A DNA stretch of 64,000 nucleotides from the NCBI RefSeq assembly GCF_017303055.1, contig NZ_JAEKJT010000007.1:186001-250000 (forward strand), given 5' to 3'. The position numbers and the translations under genes were made by a program. Source of the DNA: Halomonas litopenaei (GTDB lineage Bacteria; Pseudomonadota; Gammaproteobacteria; Pseudomonadales; Halomonadaceae). Below, one piece after another: positions 16,055 to 23,543 of this stretch (the first letter of the stretch is position 1; each line of letters begins with the position of its first letter). The notes under the pieces were generated by a model. The model worked only from the letters and a program-made list of their open reading frames with translations. It was not told the DNA's origin and made no database searches.

Positions 16055-16381
16055 TCACCGCGAAAGGCTTAGACCGGCGAGGATTTTGAGCTTCTCTAAA
16101 TACAACTTCATGTTCGCAGCGCTGCTCGTTGGAACACAACCGTCGTTATAAAGATACACCCTATCTCCCTCGATTTCTCCTGAATACGACAGTTTCTTCA
16201 GCTTCGCGGGGCCAAGACCGGAAAGGCAAGCTGAAACGGGATGCTGCTCATACGTCACAAAATCATCCGTGTTGAAGCCAACAGGTTTGTAGCTTCGGTT
16301 CAGTACGACCCAGTTTCCATTTGCCTGCTTTTCGATGCAGTAAGGGAAGTACACGGCGCGGAAATCTGTGTGTGTGCTCAT
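16055..16381 (-). CDS. Cassette-encoded hypothetical protein
   Basis: 108 residues from the ATG giving MSTHTDFRAVYFPYC; GGAGAGGG lies upstream and an upstream in-frame ATG at 16453 would run through the neighbouring attC. The protein has no signal or membrane segment. Recurring aromatic short strands (ANGNWVVLNRSYKPVGF, DRVYLYNDGCVPTSS) suggest a small beta-rich soluble domain. I do not recognise the family. Its attC starts 10 bases after the stop. Confidence 0.65.
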   Translation of the reverse strand: MSTHTDFRAVYFPYCIEKQANGNWVVLNRSYKPVGFNTDDFVTYEQHPVSACLSGLGPAKLKKLSYSGEIEGDRVYLYNDGCVPTSSAANMKLYLEKLKILAGLSLSR

Positions 16382-16405
16382 GGTTGAACCACCCTCTCCT
16401 TGTTC

Positions 16406-16477
16406 GTATAACGCCCGCATTTGCGGCTGATTTGGAGCGCAGCGGAAAAACATTCCGACAACATGCGCTTGTTACAT
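16406..16477 (-). repeat. attC site (72 bp), imperfect cores
   Basis: Cores GTATAAC (16406-16412) and GTTACAT (16471-16477) with paired AACGCCCGCATTTGCGG and ACAACATGCGCTTGTT segments; it overlaps the last codons of the 16472-17851 gene. Confidence 0.65.
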
Positions 16478-17851
16478 GTGATGCCCAATATGGATATCTT
16501 CATAGGGTGTAAATCCATAAACGTATCCAGCATCCTCATCAAAATCAGCTTTACCTACGATTATTCTTAAATTACTGTCCATTTCTGGTAAGCGCCTACG
16601 AATTCGATGAAGAACTTCAGGAACAGCTTCTTCTTCTAGAACCACGAAAATAATTGCAAGCTCATGAAACCCTTGCTCCTTGAGCAGATAGTACGACCTA
16701 TAAAAGTCTTCATTCATGCGATTCATCAAGTTCTTAGGGTGCATTGTTAGCTTGACCTCAAAACCAAACTTCAGATCTTCTTGGTAGCCAACAAAATCTG
16801 GGAAGCCATTTCTATTAAGCTCAAGCTGATCGAACAAGTGAGAAAGCCATTCATAAACTGCTTTTTCAGCTGACCTTGCTAGTTCATGGATACGCATATT
16901 ACGCATAGCCATTTCACGCCTTCGATCAGATACTTCACGAACCTCTTCAATTGCCTCTTCTGTGACTTGGGCATTTAGTTTTTCGTTAGCGAAATTTAAA
17001 AAGCCCTCTGTATTGTAAACATGGAACCTCTCAACCCCTGCTTCACGACTGATTTCGTCGGTTAGCTCAGGTCTAACGCCAATAGTTTTTTTACCGTTGC
17101 TATCAACCTTCCACCACCAATCGGCCTTCGCATCATCTGTTACAAAGACTACATCCTGTATTTGATTTTCCTTCGCATGGTTTATTATCTGCTTCCAGAT
17201 TATCAAATCACCATATTTTCGTTTATACGTGATTCCGGCGTATGTAAACTCGTCTGGCTGTTTGTCATCTTTTGATGAGTCTTTGAATCCCGGCGGGATA
17301 TTGTTTTTATATCTCAACTCTCCATCTTTAGATATATCGTCTACTTCGTTTTGATCCTTTGGTGGGCTTCCGATTTTCCCCTCGAATAAGGCGTCTATTC
17401 TATTTCGAATTTCATCATCTGAATTTACACTAATGCTGTTGCCTTCAAGGTTGCTTAATTCCTTTACAAATGAACTTTTAACCTCGTCGAATTTATCTAG
17501 GAGTTCATCCGGATTGATGTAGCTATGGCGTTTTTTTAACTGGAGAGCATCAAATTCGTTCTTCATACCGGAGACTGCACTTTCAACGATATTCTTTACC
17601 TCTGAGAATCTCTTATGCTGTTCCGCGATAACAGTTAATCTGTTGCGCTGGTATTCAAGACCCACATGGTAAGGAACCCAGGCACGATCAGACAACTTCT
17701 CAATAACTTGTAATAGGGCATCACGAGTAGAAGATTGATATCTATACAAATTTAAAAGTACATTTGTATCAAAAATGAAAATTGCGTTATCCCAAAGTGC
17801 GACAAAATCGCCCTCACCTAACCTATAAAATCCTTTAAATAGACTTTTCAT
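16472..17851 (-). CDS. PIN-like plus PD-(D/E)XK nuclease-domain protein, putative defence
   Basis: 459 residues. The N-terminal half matches the PIN_8/DUF4935 type of PIN-like ribonuclease: acidic residues in FIFDTNVLLNLYRY (Asp28), GLEYQRNR (Glu66), KYGDLIIWKQI (Asp215) and VVFVTDDAKADWWW (Asp239, Asp240, Asp244). After a charged helical linker (about 290-345) the C-terminal part has the restriction-endonuclease-like signature NGFPDFVG...FGFEVKLTM (Asp352, Glu365, Lys367), i.e. PD...EXK. I infer a two-nuclease protein, plausibly anti-phage, on the basis of these motifs and the cassette setting; function is unproven. It fills most of a 1.4-kb cassette. Confidence 0.75.
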   Translation of the reverse strand: MKSLFKGFYRLGEGDFVALWDNAIFIFDTNVLLNLYRYQSSTRDALLQVIEKLSDRAWVPYHVGLEYQRNRLTVIAEQHKRFSEVKNIVESAVSGMKNEFDALQLKKRHSYINPDELLDKFDEVKSSFVKELSNLEGNSISVNSDDEIRNRIDALFEGKIGSPPKDQNEVDDISKDGELRYKNNIPPGFKDSSKDDKQPDEFTYAGITYKRKYGDLIIWKQIINHAKENQIQDVVFVTDDAKADWWWKVDSNGKKTIGVRPELTDEISREAGVERFHVYNTEGFLNFANEKLNAQVTEEAIEEVREVSDRRREMAMRNMRIHELARSAEKAVYEWLSHLFDQLELNRNGFPDFVGYQEDLKFGFEVKLTMHPKNLMNRMNEDFYRSYYLLKEQGFHELAIIFVVLEEEAVPEVLHRIRRRLPEMDSNLRIIVGKADFDEDAGYVYGFTPYEDIHIGHHM

Positions 17852-17868
17852 TATTCTTCAATCCAAAC

Positions 17869-17960
17869 ATGTAACGCCTGAGCTCAGGTACGTTTGAGGC
17901 GACGCCCGCTTTTGCGGAAGCAAAAGTGGGTGGTGGATCAAACGTCACCTTCAGCGATTT
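17869..17960 (-). repeat. Atypical attC-like site
   Basis: Minus-strand GTTACAT end at 17869-17875 region, a long inverted repeat ACGTTTGA (17890-17897) / TCAAACGT (17938-17945) and an inner CGCTTTTGC/GCAAAAG hairpin. The RYYYAAC side is poorly conserved. Position between two cassette genes supports it. Confidence 0.5.
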
Positions 17961-17973
17961 TTTAGAGCGCGCC

Positions 17974-19383
17974 CTAAAAAAGTACGCCCTTGATCTGGCT
18001 AACTAAATTTTTCCCTGCGCGATGATCACTAGACGTTTTTGGCATGGTGATTGTGTAGCGTTGATCACCCCTGAATGTCATTTTGTAATGCTTCCCGTCA
18101 GCCTCGATGTCGAACCCGAGTTCTTCGAGTTCGTGCGACATTGCTGAATCCAACTTTCTATACTGACTGAGCGCCGCTTTGATCCTTGCTATGAGCTCAT
18201 CTCGATTTGATGATGGTTCAATGGCTGCGACCAAACTCTGCAGCAAGTGTTGTCGGCGAGAGTTGTCTTGAGCATCTCCCAACGCCTTTGCCAGCACGTC
18301 GTTCAACAGCTCGACCGTTTCGTTCTCATACAAGTCTAACTCTGAGCCTCGCGCAAGCACCGGCACGCCGGAAACTGCTTTGCCTCGAGTTCGAAGACCA
18401 TGCACCTCCGCGGTGAGGCGTCGGATCTCAGCTTCCGCTCTATCGAGTGCTTCCTCTTTCGCCTTAAGCTCTTCGTCGAAACTTTCTACATATTCCGTTA
18501 GGTCAGCTGCGCCGTCCTTGCGCAGCCTTTCGATTTGTTGTCTGGCAATCAGTTCTCGCTGAAAGGCCCAAGTCAAGTCTCGGGGTGTCCTTAACCTGAT
18601 TGCTCTGTTTCTGATGATACGAGAAATTTCACCGCCCAGCGATCTGGGGTCATAATCGAATTCCCGGGGCAGAAGAAGTTCCCGATCGCTAAGGTCCGGC
18701 CAATAAATACCGATTGCTCCACCGTAGGCATTTCTATGACCAACTTCATGCATCAGCCGAAATGAGAATTCACGGTTTGGCTCAGTCACTACATGGGCAA
18801 TTCCGGAAAGCCTATGGGCCAAACTCTCCGGGCGAACAGAGACACCTCTGCTGGTTGAGGAGCTTAGGTAAACGATTGGGAGTTCATTGCGACAGGCTCC
18901 ATTTATGAGATCCGCTGCTAGCTCGATGTCGCTATTACCTAAACATAACGGCTCGTCAGAAACCTTCTGCCAACCGTCTAAACCGCCGCCAAGCTCGGAG
19001 ATGAACTGACGCACGATGTAAGGCTTTCGGGCTGGCGGCAATTTCAAAGCGGTAGTTTCAGACTCGCAATGTACCTTTACCGCAACCCTTCTTAATGATT
19101 CAGCGCCATGGTAGGTGACTTCGGTTGTCCAGGTAACGCCATCGTCTTCGTCCTTTTCGTAGCGAAGTCCGAGATAACTAGAGCCACTATCTGAAACTTT
19201 GATCCCTGCGACACGTTCCCTGCCGAGGTTCAAAGACCACTGGCTTTCGCCATTACCCTCGTCAAGAAGAGATTTATCGAACGCAGAATGCTGGCTGCCC
19301 ACCAACCATGTCCGCATCAGCGAATCCACTTGATCTACGGTGGCGCCCTCTGCGATAGGAAAAATGGTCGAAAACGTAAGCAT
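17974..19383 (-). CDS. Cassette protein with coiled coil and HicA-like C-terminal domain
   Basis: 469 residues, start with CGAGGAGA upstream. The N-terminal 270 residues form an unrecognised region (TFSTIFPIAEGATVDQVDSL; later VRQFISELGGGLDGW and IGIYWPDLSDRELLLP). A coiled coil follows (about 295-335, FDEELKAKEEALDRAEAEIR). The last 55 residues, LEELGFDIEADGKHYKMTF then YTITMPKTSSDHRAGKNLVSQI, resemble the HicA dsRNA-binding-like fold, where the usual catalytic G-S-H-H is G-K-H-Y here. A role in RNA binding or defence is my inference. It is the largest cassette in the array. Confidence 0.6.
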   Translation of the reverse strand: MLTFSTIFPIAEGATVDQVDSLMRTWLVGSQHSAFDKSLLDEGNGESQWSLNLGRERVAGIKVSDSGSSYLGLRYEKDEDDGVTWTTEVTYHGAESLRRVAVKVHCESETTALKLPPARKPYIVRQFISELGGGLDGWQKVSDEPLCLGNSDIELAADLINGACRNELPIVYLSSSTSRGVSVRPESLAHRLSGIAHVVTEPNREFSFRLMHEVGHRNAYGGAIGIYWPDLSDRELLLPREFDYDPRSLGGEISRIIRNRAIRLRTPRDLTWAFQRELIARQQIERLRKDGAADLTEYVESFDEELKAKEEALDRAEAEIRRLTAEVHGLRTRGKAVSGVPVLARGSELDLYENETVELLNDVLAKALGDAQDNSRRQHLLQSLVAAIEPSSNRDELIARIKAALSQYRKLDSAMSHELEELGFDIEADGKHYKMTFRGDQRYTITMPKTSSDHRAGKNLVSQIKGVLF

Positions 19384-19413
19384 GGTTCTCCTCGTTTAGT
19401 TCGTGTACATAGC

Positions 19414-19507
19414 GCTCTAACACTGTGTTAAGGGGCAGGCAAAGCGGAGCTTTGGCTGTCCTGTGGAGGCCCGTAGGGCCGGAACGTACTTGAATACCTT
19501 GTTAGGC
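19414..19507 (-). repeat. attC site (94 bp)
   Basis: Cores CTCTAAC near 19415-19421 and GTTAGGC (19501-19507); the interior AAAGCGGAGCTTTGGCTGTCC and complementary GGAACGTAC arms are imperfect. Follows the 19534-19890 gene. Confidence 0.7.
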
Positions 19508-19533
19508 ATTTGCGATTGAAACAACAAGATTTA

Positions 19534-19890
19534 CTAACAAGTACATGCCAAAACAAATATAAAAAGACCAAGAACGCCTATTAGCCAGCCGCCTATATTG
19601 CTGTAGATGACTGTTGAACTATTTTTTTCAGGCTTCATAATTTTAAGTGAAAAAGCCTGAGCTATAAGAACCATTTTTACTACTACAAATGAAACAATAT
19701 AGCCAAGCAGCATAAACCAAGAGCAAGCCGCATCATCAGCGTATGGCTGGAGATTGATAGTTGTTTCTTTCAATCTTAAGAAAACAGCAATTGATAAAGT
19801 TAAAGCGCCGCCTGAAATAGGAAAAACAGCATTAGCAACAGAATCCACTCTTCCTCTGAGTTCCTTCCAATCGCCATCATCATATTGCAT
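19534..19890 (-). CDS. Cassette-encoded three-helix membrane protein, unknown function
   Basis: 118 residues; AGGGATGG precedes the start. A short charged N-terminus (DGDWKELRGRVDSVANAVF) leads into three hydrophobic segments: about 23-40 (FPISGGALTLSIAVFL), 57-80 (WFMLLGYIVSFVVVKMVLIA) and 96-116 (IGGWLIGVLGLFIFVLAC). No catalytic motif or known family. Similar anonymous membrane proteins are frequent in chromosomal integrons. Confidence 0.65.
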   Translation of the reverse strand: MQYDDGDWKELRGRVDSVANAVFPISGGALTLSIAVFLRLKETTINLQPYADDAACSWFMLLGYIVSFVVVKMVLIAQAFSLKIMKPEKNSSTVIYSNIGGWLIGVLGLFIFVLACTC

Positions 19891-19905
19891 AGACCATCCC
19901 TAGAT

Positions 19906-19964
19906 GCCTAACGCCCGCCAGCAGGCGTGCGGGTTCTTGCATCGCCTGCCTCGCCTTGTTAAGA
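19906..19964 (-). repeat. attC site (59 bp), duplicate of 15696-15754
   Basis: Cores GCCTAAC (19906-19912) and GTTAAGA (19958-19964, last base off consensus). Same length and near-identical interior as the site at 15696. Confidence 0.9.
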
Positions 19965-19986
19965 GTGAGTGCTCCGCTATTAAAAG

Positions 19987-20127
19987 TTAATGGCAATGAA
20001 CCGTTCCAACACTATTATCCATATGGCAACACTGCCCGGGTGGCGAACTTTTTCGGCACCCTCCCCCGTGGGCCAGAGCGGCGCCGCTAACCAAAGTAAG
20101 AACGATTGCGATAGCAAGAACTTTCAT
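19987..20127 (-). CDS. Secreted 46-residue Cys/His-rich peptide (cassette copy 2)
   Basis: Same 46-codon gene as at 15777-15917: signal peptide MKVLAIAIVLTLVSGAALA and a mature part identical to copy 1 (four Cys, four His). From attC to the next attC core both cassettes are exactly 271 bases long and about nine-tenths identical by eye; differences concentrate in the spacer and at synonymous sites, while the mature peptide is unchanged. This suggests the product is under purifying selection. Confidence 0.75.
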   Translation of the reverse strand: MKVLAIAIVLTLVSGAALAHGGGCRKSSPPGQCCHMDNSVGTVHCH

Positions 20128-20176
20128 ATCTCACCCTGCTTCTGAGCGAATTAATTCTCGGGACTTGAAACTACAC

Positions 20177-20260
20177 ACCTAACGCCAACCATCAGCCGAC
20201 CGCTTGGAGCGGAGCCGAAGGCGTAGCGGAAAGTGGGTCGGCTGCATGGTTTTGTTAGGT
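20177..20260 (-). repeat. attC site (84 bp)
   Basis: Cores ACCTAAC (20177-20183) and GTTAGGT (20254-20260), arms AACCATCAGCCGACCG... / GGTCGGCTGCATGGTTTTG strongly paired. Confidence 0.92.
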
Positions 20261-20262
20261 TT

Positions 20263-20724
20263 CTAGTGTTTAAGGCTAAGATATTTGCCAAATTTTTCAT
20301 CAACTGGCGAATACATTTTTAGCAGATTTTTCTTTATGTCGGCGGCTGCATGAACATTTTTTGAGCGTTCTTCACCAACAGGCAAACCTTCCATTTGTGA
20401 CTGGTACATCTGCAAATCAACAGCCAAGTGATAAATCTCTTTATCTAAGAACTCCGCTAATTCATCTGAAAATAACCACTTTGCTTGTCTAGTGCCCCTA
20501 AGAAATTCTTGTAGTTGTAGGTCATTCACAGCTCCGCTAGACATTATTGAGCTTAAGAACTTAGTGACTTCAGCATAAACCTCATAGCGACGCTCAAATA
20601 GATCAAGCTTTAGTTTATTTCGGTTCGTATTCCATTGCAGTAATGCAATCAATACGCCGAACAGGGCAATAGTGGGCACTGTTAGAGCGGATATATATGC
20701 TGTCCAATGTGGATCACAGTTCAT
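20263..20724 (-). CDS. Cassette-encoded single-pass membrane protein, unknown function
   Basis: 153 residues. A short lumenal start (MNCDPHWTAYISAL), one membrane helix at about 12-29 (LTVPTIALFGVLIALLQW), then a cytosolic helical region beginning NTNRNKLKLDLFERRYEVYAEVTKF, a pattern common to many small integron and mobile-element membrane proteins. No catalytic residues noted. Its attC starts two bases past the stop. Confidence 0.68.
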   Translation of the reverse strand: MNCDPHWTAYISALTVPTIALFGVLIALLQWNTNRNKLKLDLFERRYEVYAEVTKFLSSIMSSGAVNDLQLQEFLRGTRQAKWLFSDELAEFLDKEIYHLAVDLQMYQSQMEGLPVGEERSKNVHAAADIKKNLLKMYSPVDEKFGKYLSLKH

Positions 20725-20730
20725 TTTGAA

Positions 20731-20790
20731 ACCTAACGCTTGAATTAAGCCGCGCCGCGAAGCGGTGTCGACTTGAATGAATTGTTAGGC
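20731..20790 (-). repeat. attC site (60 bp)
   Basis: Cores ACCTAAC (20731-20737) and GTTAGGC (20784-20790) with arms AACGCTTGAATTAAGCCGC / CGACTTGAATGAATTGTT. It lies within the end of the 20745-21233 reading frame. Confidence 0.92.
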
Positions 20791-21233
20791 AGCAGGCCGC
20801 CTAACGCTTCGGCTTGAGGCTCCGCAGAATGAGTTGATTGCTTGATAACACAAAGGCCGGCAACCAAAACAACAGCGCCCGCGGCAATAAACGCGAGGAT
20901 AGATGCCCACATAAATCCAGTGCTCCAATGGCAAATGCACGGCTCCCTCCGCACGCGACCAAATAAAGTGCAAGGTTTCCGATTCTCTTGCTTCTTAGCG
21001 TACTCAAGCGAACAAAGACGGCGGAAACGGTTGTGGACAACTGCGGCTGCCAGGCCTAGTTGAAAAAGAAATGTAGCCCAGATGACAGCTTGTGAAAGGG
21101 TCGAGAACTCTGACTTGCCAATGATGCCGGAGAGAAAAGCAAGTAGAGCAACTGCGCCACCACCATTGATGAGGAGCAAGCCTCGAACTGTCTCCGAGTC
21201 AATCACTGCCCTCGTTTCTCTGCCCTCTGCCAT
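20745..21233 (-). CDS. Cassette-encoded membrane protein reading into attC
   Basis: 162 residues from the ATG giving MAEGRETRAVID, seven bases after AGGGG; an earlier in-frame ATG at 21257 lies in the preceding recombination site. Three membrane segments: about 19-39 (LLLINGGGAVALLAFLSGIIG), 46-66 and 108-130 (ASILAFIAAGAVVLVAGLCVI). The C-terminus NNSFKSTPLRGAA is not domain sequence but translation of the attC arm; this kind of tail is seen in many integron cassette proteins. Function unknown. Confidence 0.65.
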   Translation of the reverse strand: MAEGRETRAVIDSETVRGLLLINGGGAVALLAFLSGIIGKSEFSTLSQAVIWATFLFQLGLAAAVVHNRFRRLCSLEYAKKQENRKPCTLFGRVRREPCICHWSTGFMWASILAFIAAGAVVLVAGLCVIKQSTHSAEPQAEALGGLLPNNSFKSTPLRGAA

Positions 21234-21248
21234 AAACTTTCCCCTGCT

Positions 21249-21334
21249 GCCTAACATTTTTATTCATAGGCATGCTTATTTCGCTTCCGCACGAAGCTGC
21301 CTAGATTGCAGCCTATACCTTTGAATTGTTTCGC
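21249..21334 (-). repeat. Proximal attC-like site
   Basis: Core GCCTAAC (21249-21255) and GTTTCGC (21328-21334) bound paired segments ATTCATAGGC / GCCTATACCTTTGAATT. It is the outermost site on this side; it could be an old attC or an attI remnant. Confidence 0.5.
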
Positions 21335-21341
21335 AAATTTC

Positions 21342-21506
21342 TTACTTTACGCCAGTGTAACTCGGGACAAAACGCACATGCTCATCTTCAAAGTGCGAAT
21401 GCCCAAAGTCGATCATCAGCGATTGCAAAGCCATTAATTTTTCCGTAATTTTAAAGCGTCTGTGCGCAATAAACCCGCCCTCTGATGCATTGTGTCGAGC
21501 TCGCCT
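21342..21506 (-). pseudogene. Remnant of a further cassette gene (C-terminal piece)
   Basis: An open minus-strand frame with no ATG at its beginning reads RHNASEGGFIAHRRFKITEK, then MALQSLMIDFGHSHFEDEHV and ends PSYTGVK shortly before the attC-like site at 21249-21334. The position just before an attC and the protein-like composition suggest the 3' part of a truncated cassette gene. A minimal version could start at the internal ATG at 21434 (30 codons). Low certainty. Confidence 0.3.
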
Positions 21507-22309
21507 TTAAATCCTATGTCTGGTTTCGTATACGCGTATGAATACCGCACGCAGAGAAGCACCTACGCCATGTCACCAGGTGAAAGGCATACCTCCCCTT
21601 TCACCTACGAACCACCAACCATCCACGCTACCGCCACGGCGGCCACGGGAAATGACCACCCAGGCGACGAAGGCCGCTGTGCGATCAGGAGAAGGGGGGA
21701 AGTCAGTGTGGGTAACCGGGTACGCAGCATCCCGCCAATTAGATGGCGCCGTGCTGCATTTAACGTCAGATTAGCGTTGGCTGGTCATCCCTTGGCCATA
21801 GTCGGCTTTCCTATCCCTGCGCATGATCGTTTTATCGTGCTCTAAACGGCACTTTTATGGCTTGGTGTATGCCAATAAGAGCAGAATAGACAAAATATGC
21901 GTGGAATGGGAAAGAATTTGCGCGTTTTTTGGCTTATGTCTTATAAGCTGTTGAAATTCGAAAAATCCTTTCTGGACGCAGCTTCTTACATAAGTATCGG
22001 GGAGAGAGATTTATGCTGATAGGATTGCGCCACCGCACATGAGCAAGCGATCACTCACCTACGGCTAGCGGCGTTATGGGCTGTTCACCTTATCGCCGGA
22101 TAATCACGATGTGTTGCAGATCAAGCCTAAGATACTTATTCACCGTTGACGGGAGCCGCTTCGCGGGTTTCTGAGACTCCGCTTCCGAGGTAGCCCTGCC
22201 GTGAGATGTCTTCGCGCCCACCGCTGCAAGAGGATCCTGGACCGCCCACTTGGACACCAAGACGAGCTGACATCTGTGTGCACGTCGGAATGAGCTACGA
22301 GGCCTTCAG
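21507..22309. other. Spacer right of the cassette array (about 800 bases, no gene)
   Basis: AT-rich with scattered short open frames. The only structure noted is a 10-bp inverted repeat AGGTGAAAGG (21578-21587 / 21597-21606). I find no integrase, attI or IS end here. Confidence 0.5.
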
Positions 22310-22606
22310 ATGGATACCCATATACAGTTTCGCATCGATGAAGAGACAAGGCGCCTAGCCCAGCAGATGGCAGAGAGTCAGGGGCGTACGCTCAGTGGAG
22401 CCTGCAGGGAATTGGTGGAACAGCTCGCCGAGCAACAGCGCCAAGCAACGTCATACCACAACGGGTTATCACTACAGGTCCAGCGTGCGTTTGACAAGCT
22501 CGAAGCCGGTGCAGCGACCTTTGTCGATCACGACACCGCTAAATCCCGGATGGAAGAACGAAAGGCACGGCTCCGCGCCCGTCACCTGCCCCGCAGTCAT
22601 CGGTAA
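22310..22606 (+). CDS. Ribbon-helix-helix antitoxin-like protein (RelB/DinJ type)
   Basis: 98 residues with GAGG upstream. The N-terminus MDTHIQFRIDEETRRLAQQMAESQGRTL is a typical MetJ/Arc ribbon-helix-helix DNA-binding unit (strand then two helices). The ending TFVDHDTAKSRMEERKARLRAR matches the toxin-wrapping tail of RelB/DinJ-type antitoxins. No recognisable RelE/YafQ toxin follows: a 48-codon frame overlaps the stop (TAATG at 22604-22608) but has no toxin features. It may be an orphan antitoxin left by decay of the toxin gene. Confidence 0.6.
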   Translation: MDTHIQFRIDEETRRLAQQMAESQGRTLSGACRELVEQLAEQQRQATSYHNGLSLQVQRAFDKLEAGAATFVDHDTAKSRMEERKARLRARHLPRSHR

Positions 22607-22802
22607 TGTGGCTCCCTGGCTTGGCCGATGGACTTATCCCTACAACACCACTCGTCCGGCTAGTCAGCCGGCCCTGCCCCTTCGCTCGAGTCACTCCCCC
22701 ATCTGCGCTACACCTTGCCTACAAGCGCCTTGCTATCTCGAACATGGCTTAGCGGCGCCGCCTGCCTCTCCTACCGTACCTTCCTCCCTACTTGTCCCTC
22801 CG

Positions 22803-23519
22803 CTACTGGCCGCTCTCGGTATCGGTATCGACATCGGCGAGGGGCTGGTCCTCAGCCGCGGGGTTGGCGTACTTCATCCAGGTCTTGCCCAGGTGGTTGC
22901 GTAGTTCATTACCCACCTGCGTAGGATCACGGGCTTCCAGGGCGGCCATGATGGCTTCGTGTTCTTCCATGGCCACCGACCACTTTTCGTTCTTCAGGTT
23001 GGAGAGGTAACGCACGCGATAGAGCTGTCGGCTCAGGGTGGCGTGGATCTCGATCAGTGAGTTGTTGCCGGAAAGCGCGACGATGCGGTTGTGGATCGCC
23101 TGGTTCAGGCGAAAGTAGTTCTGGCGGTCGCGACGCAGGAAGGCGGCCTTCATCTCGAAGTGCAGGGCCTGCAGTTCGGCGATGTCATCGTCGGTGGCGT
23201 TGGCGCAGCAGAGCTCCGCGGCGGACTGTTCCAGCACGCTCAGCACGTAGGCCTTTTCCTGCACGTCCTGGGGGCTGACGTCGGCGACCACGGCGCCTCG
23301 CCGCGGGGAAATGACGACCAGGCCCTCGGCCGCGAGGATCTTGAAGGCCTCGCGCATGGGGGTACGTGAGACGTCCAGCTCTTCGGCCAGCTTGCGCTCC
23401 GGCAGCCGTTGCCCGGGCTGAAAATGGTCCATCACGATGTGCTCGCGCAGGTAGTTCGCCACCTTCTCTACCAGCCCTTCCCGTGGGTCCATTGCCGCTT
23501 CATCCATCGTCGTCGCCAT
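22803..23519 (-). CDS. GntR-family transcriptional regulator, FCD type
   Basis: 238 residues. Winged helix-turn-helix at about 15-75 (LREHIVMDHFQPGQRLPERK, ELDVSRTPMREAFKILAAEG) and an all-helical FCD effector domain with the metal-ligand residues Asp and His (FRLNQAIHNRIVALSGN; MEEHEAIMAALEARD). I start at the second of two adjacent ATG codons, five bases after AGGA. It is divergent from the oxidoreductase/tct genes and probably represses them through the TGGYATACCA sites. The effector is unknown, likely the carboxylic acid taken up by the transporter. Confidence 0.88.
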   Translation of the reverse strand: MATTMDEAAMDPREGLVEKVANYLREHIVMDHFQPGQRLPERKLAEELDVSRTPMREAFKILAAEGLVVISPRRGAVVADVSPQDVQEKAYVLSVLEQSAAELCCANATDDDIAELQALHFEMKAAFLRRDRQNYFRLNQAIHNRIVALSGNNSLIEIHATLSRQLYRVRYLSNLKNEKWSVAMEEHEAIMAALEARDPTQVGNELRNHLGKTWMKYANPAAEDQPLADVDTDTESGQ

Positions 23520-23543
23520 CATGATCCTGAGGTGCGATAAGAA

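Larger units (their letters stand above)
14900..21334 (-). mobile_element. Integron gene-cassette array without integrase (CALIN-type)
   Basis: All genes here lie on the minus strand and each is followed by an attC-like site: a RYYYAAC core (mostly GCCTAAC or ACCTAAC), a 59-94-base imperfect palindrome and a GTTRRRY core. I count eight clear or fair sites, one degenerate and one possible proximal site. The DNA is AT-richer than the flanks and the encoded proteins are hypothetical, membrane or nuclease-like, as in chromosomal integrons. No intI gene is present in the window on either side; the IS cuts the distal end. CALIN means a cluster of attC sites lacking an integrase. Confidence 0.9.

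Noticed and set aside
21492..21845. 117-codon frame right of the cassette array
   Set aside because: No start context, rich in Pro/Arg/Thr, no family resemblance; likely chance.
22606..22752. 48-codon frame overlapping the antitoxin stop as a toxin gene
   Set aside because: The TAATG overlap is suggestive, but the sequence lacks RelE, ParE or PIN features, so I did not annotate it as a gene.
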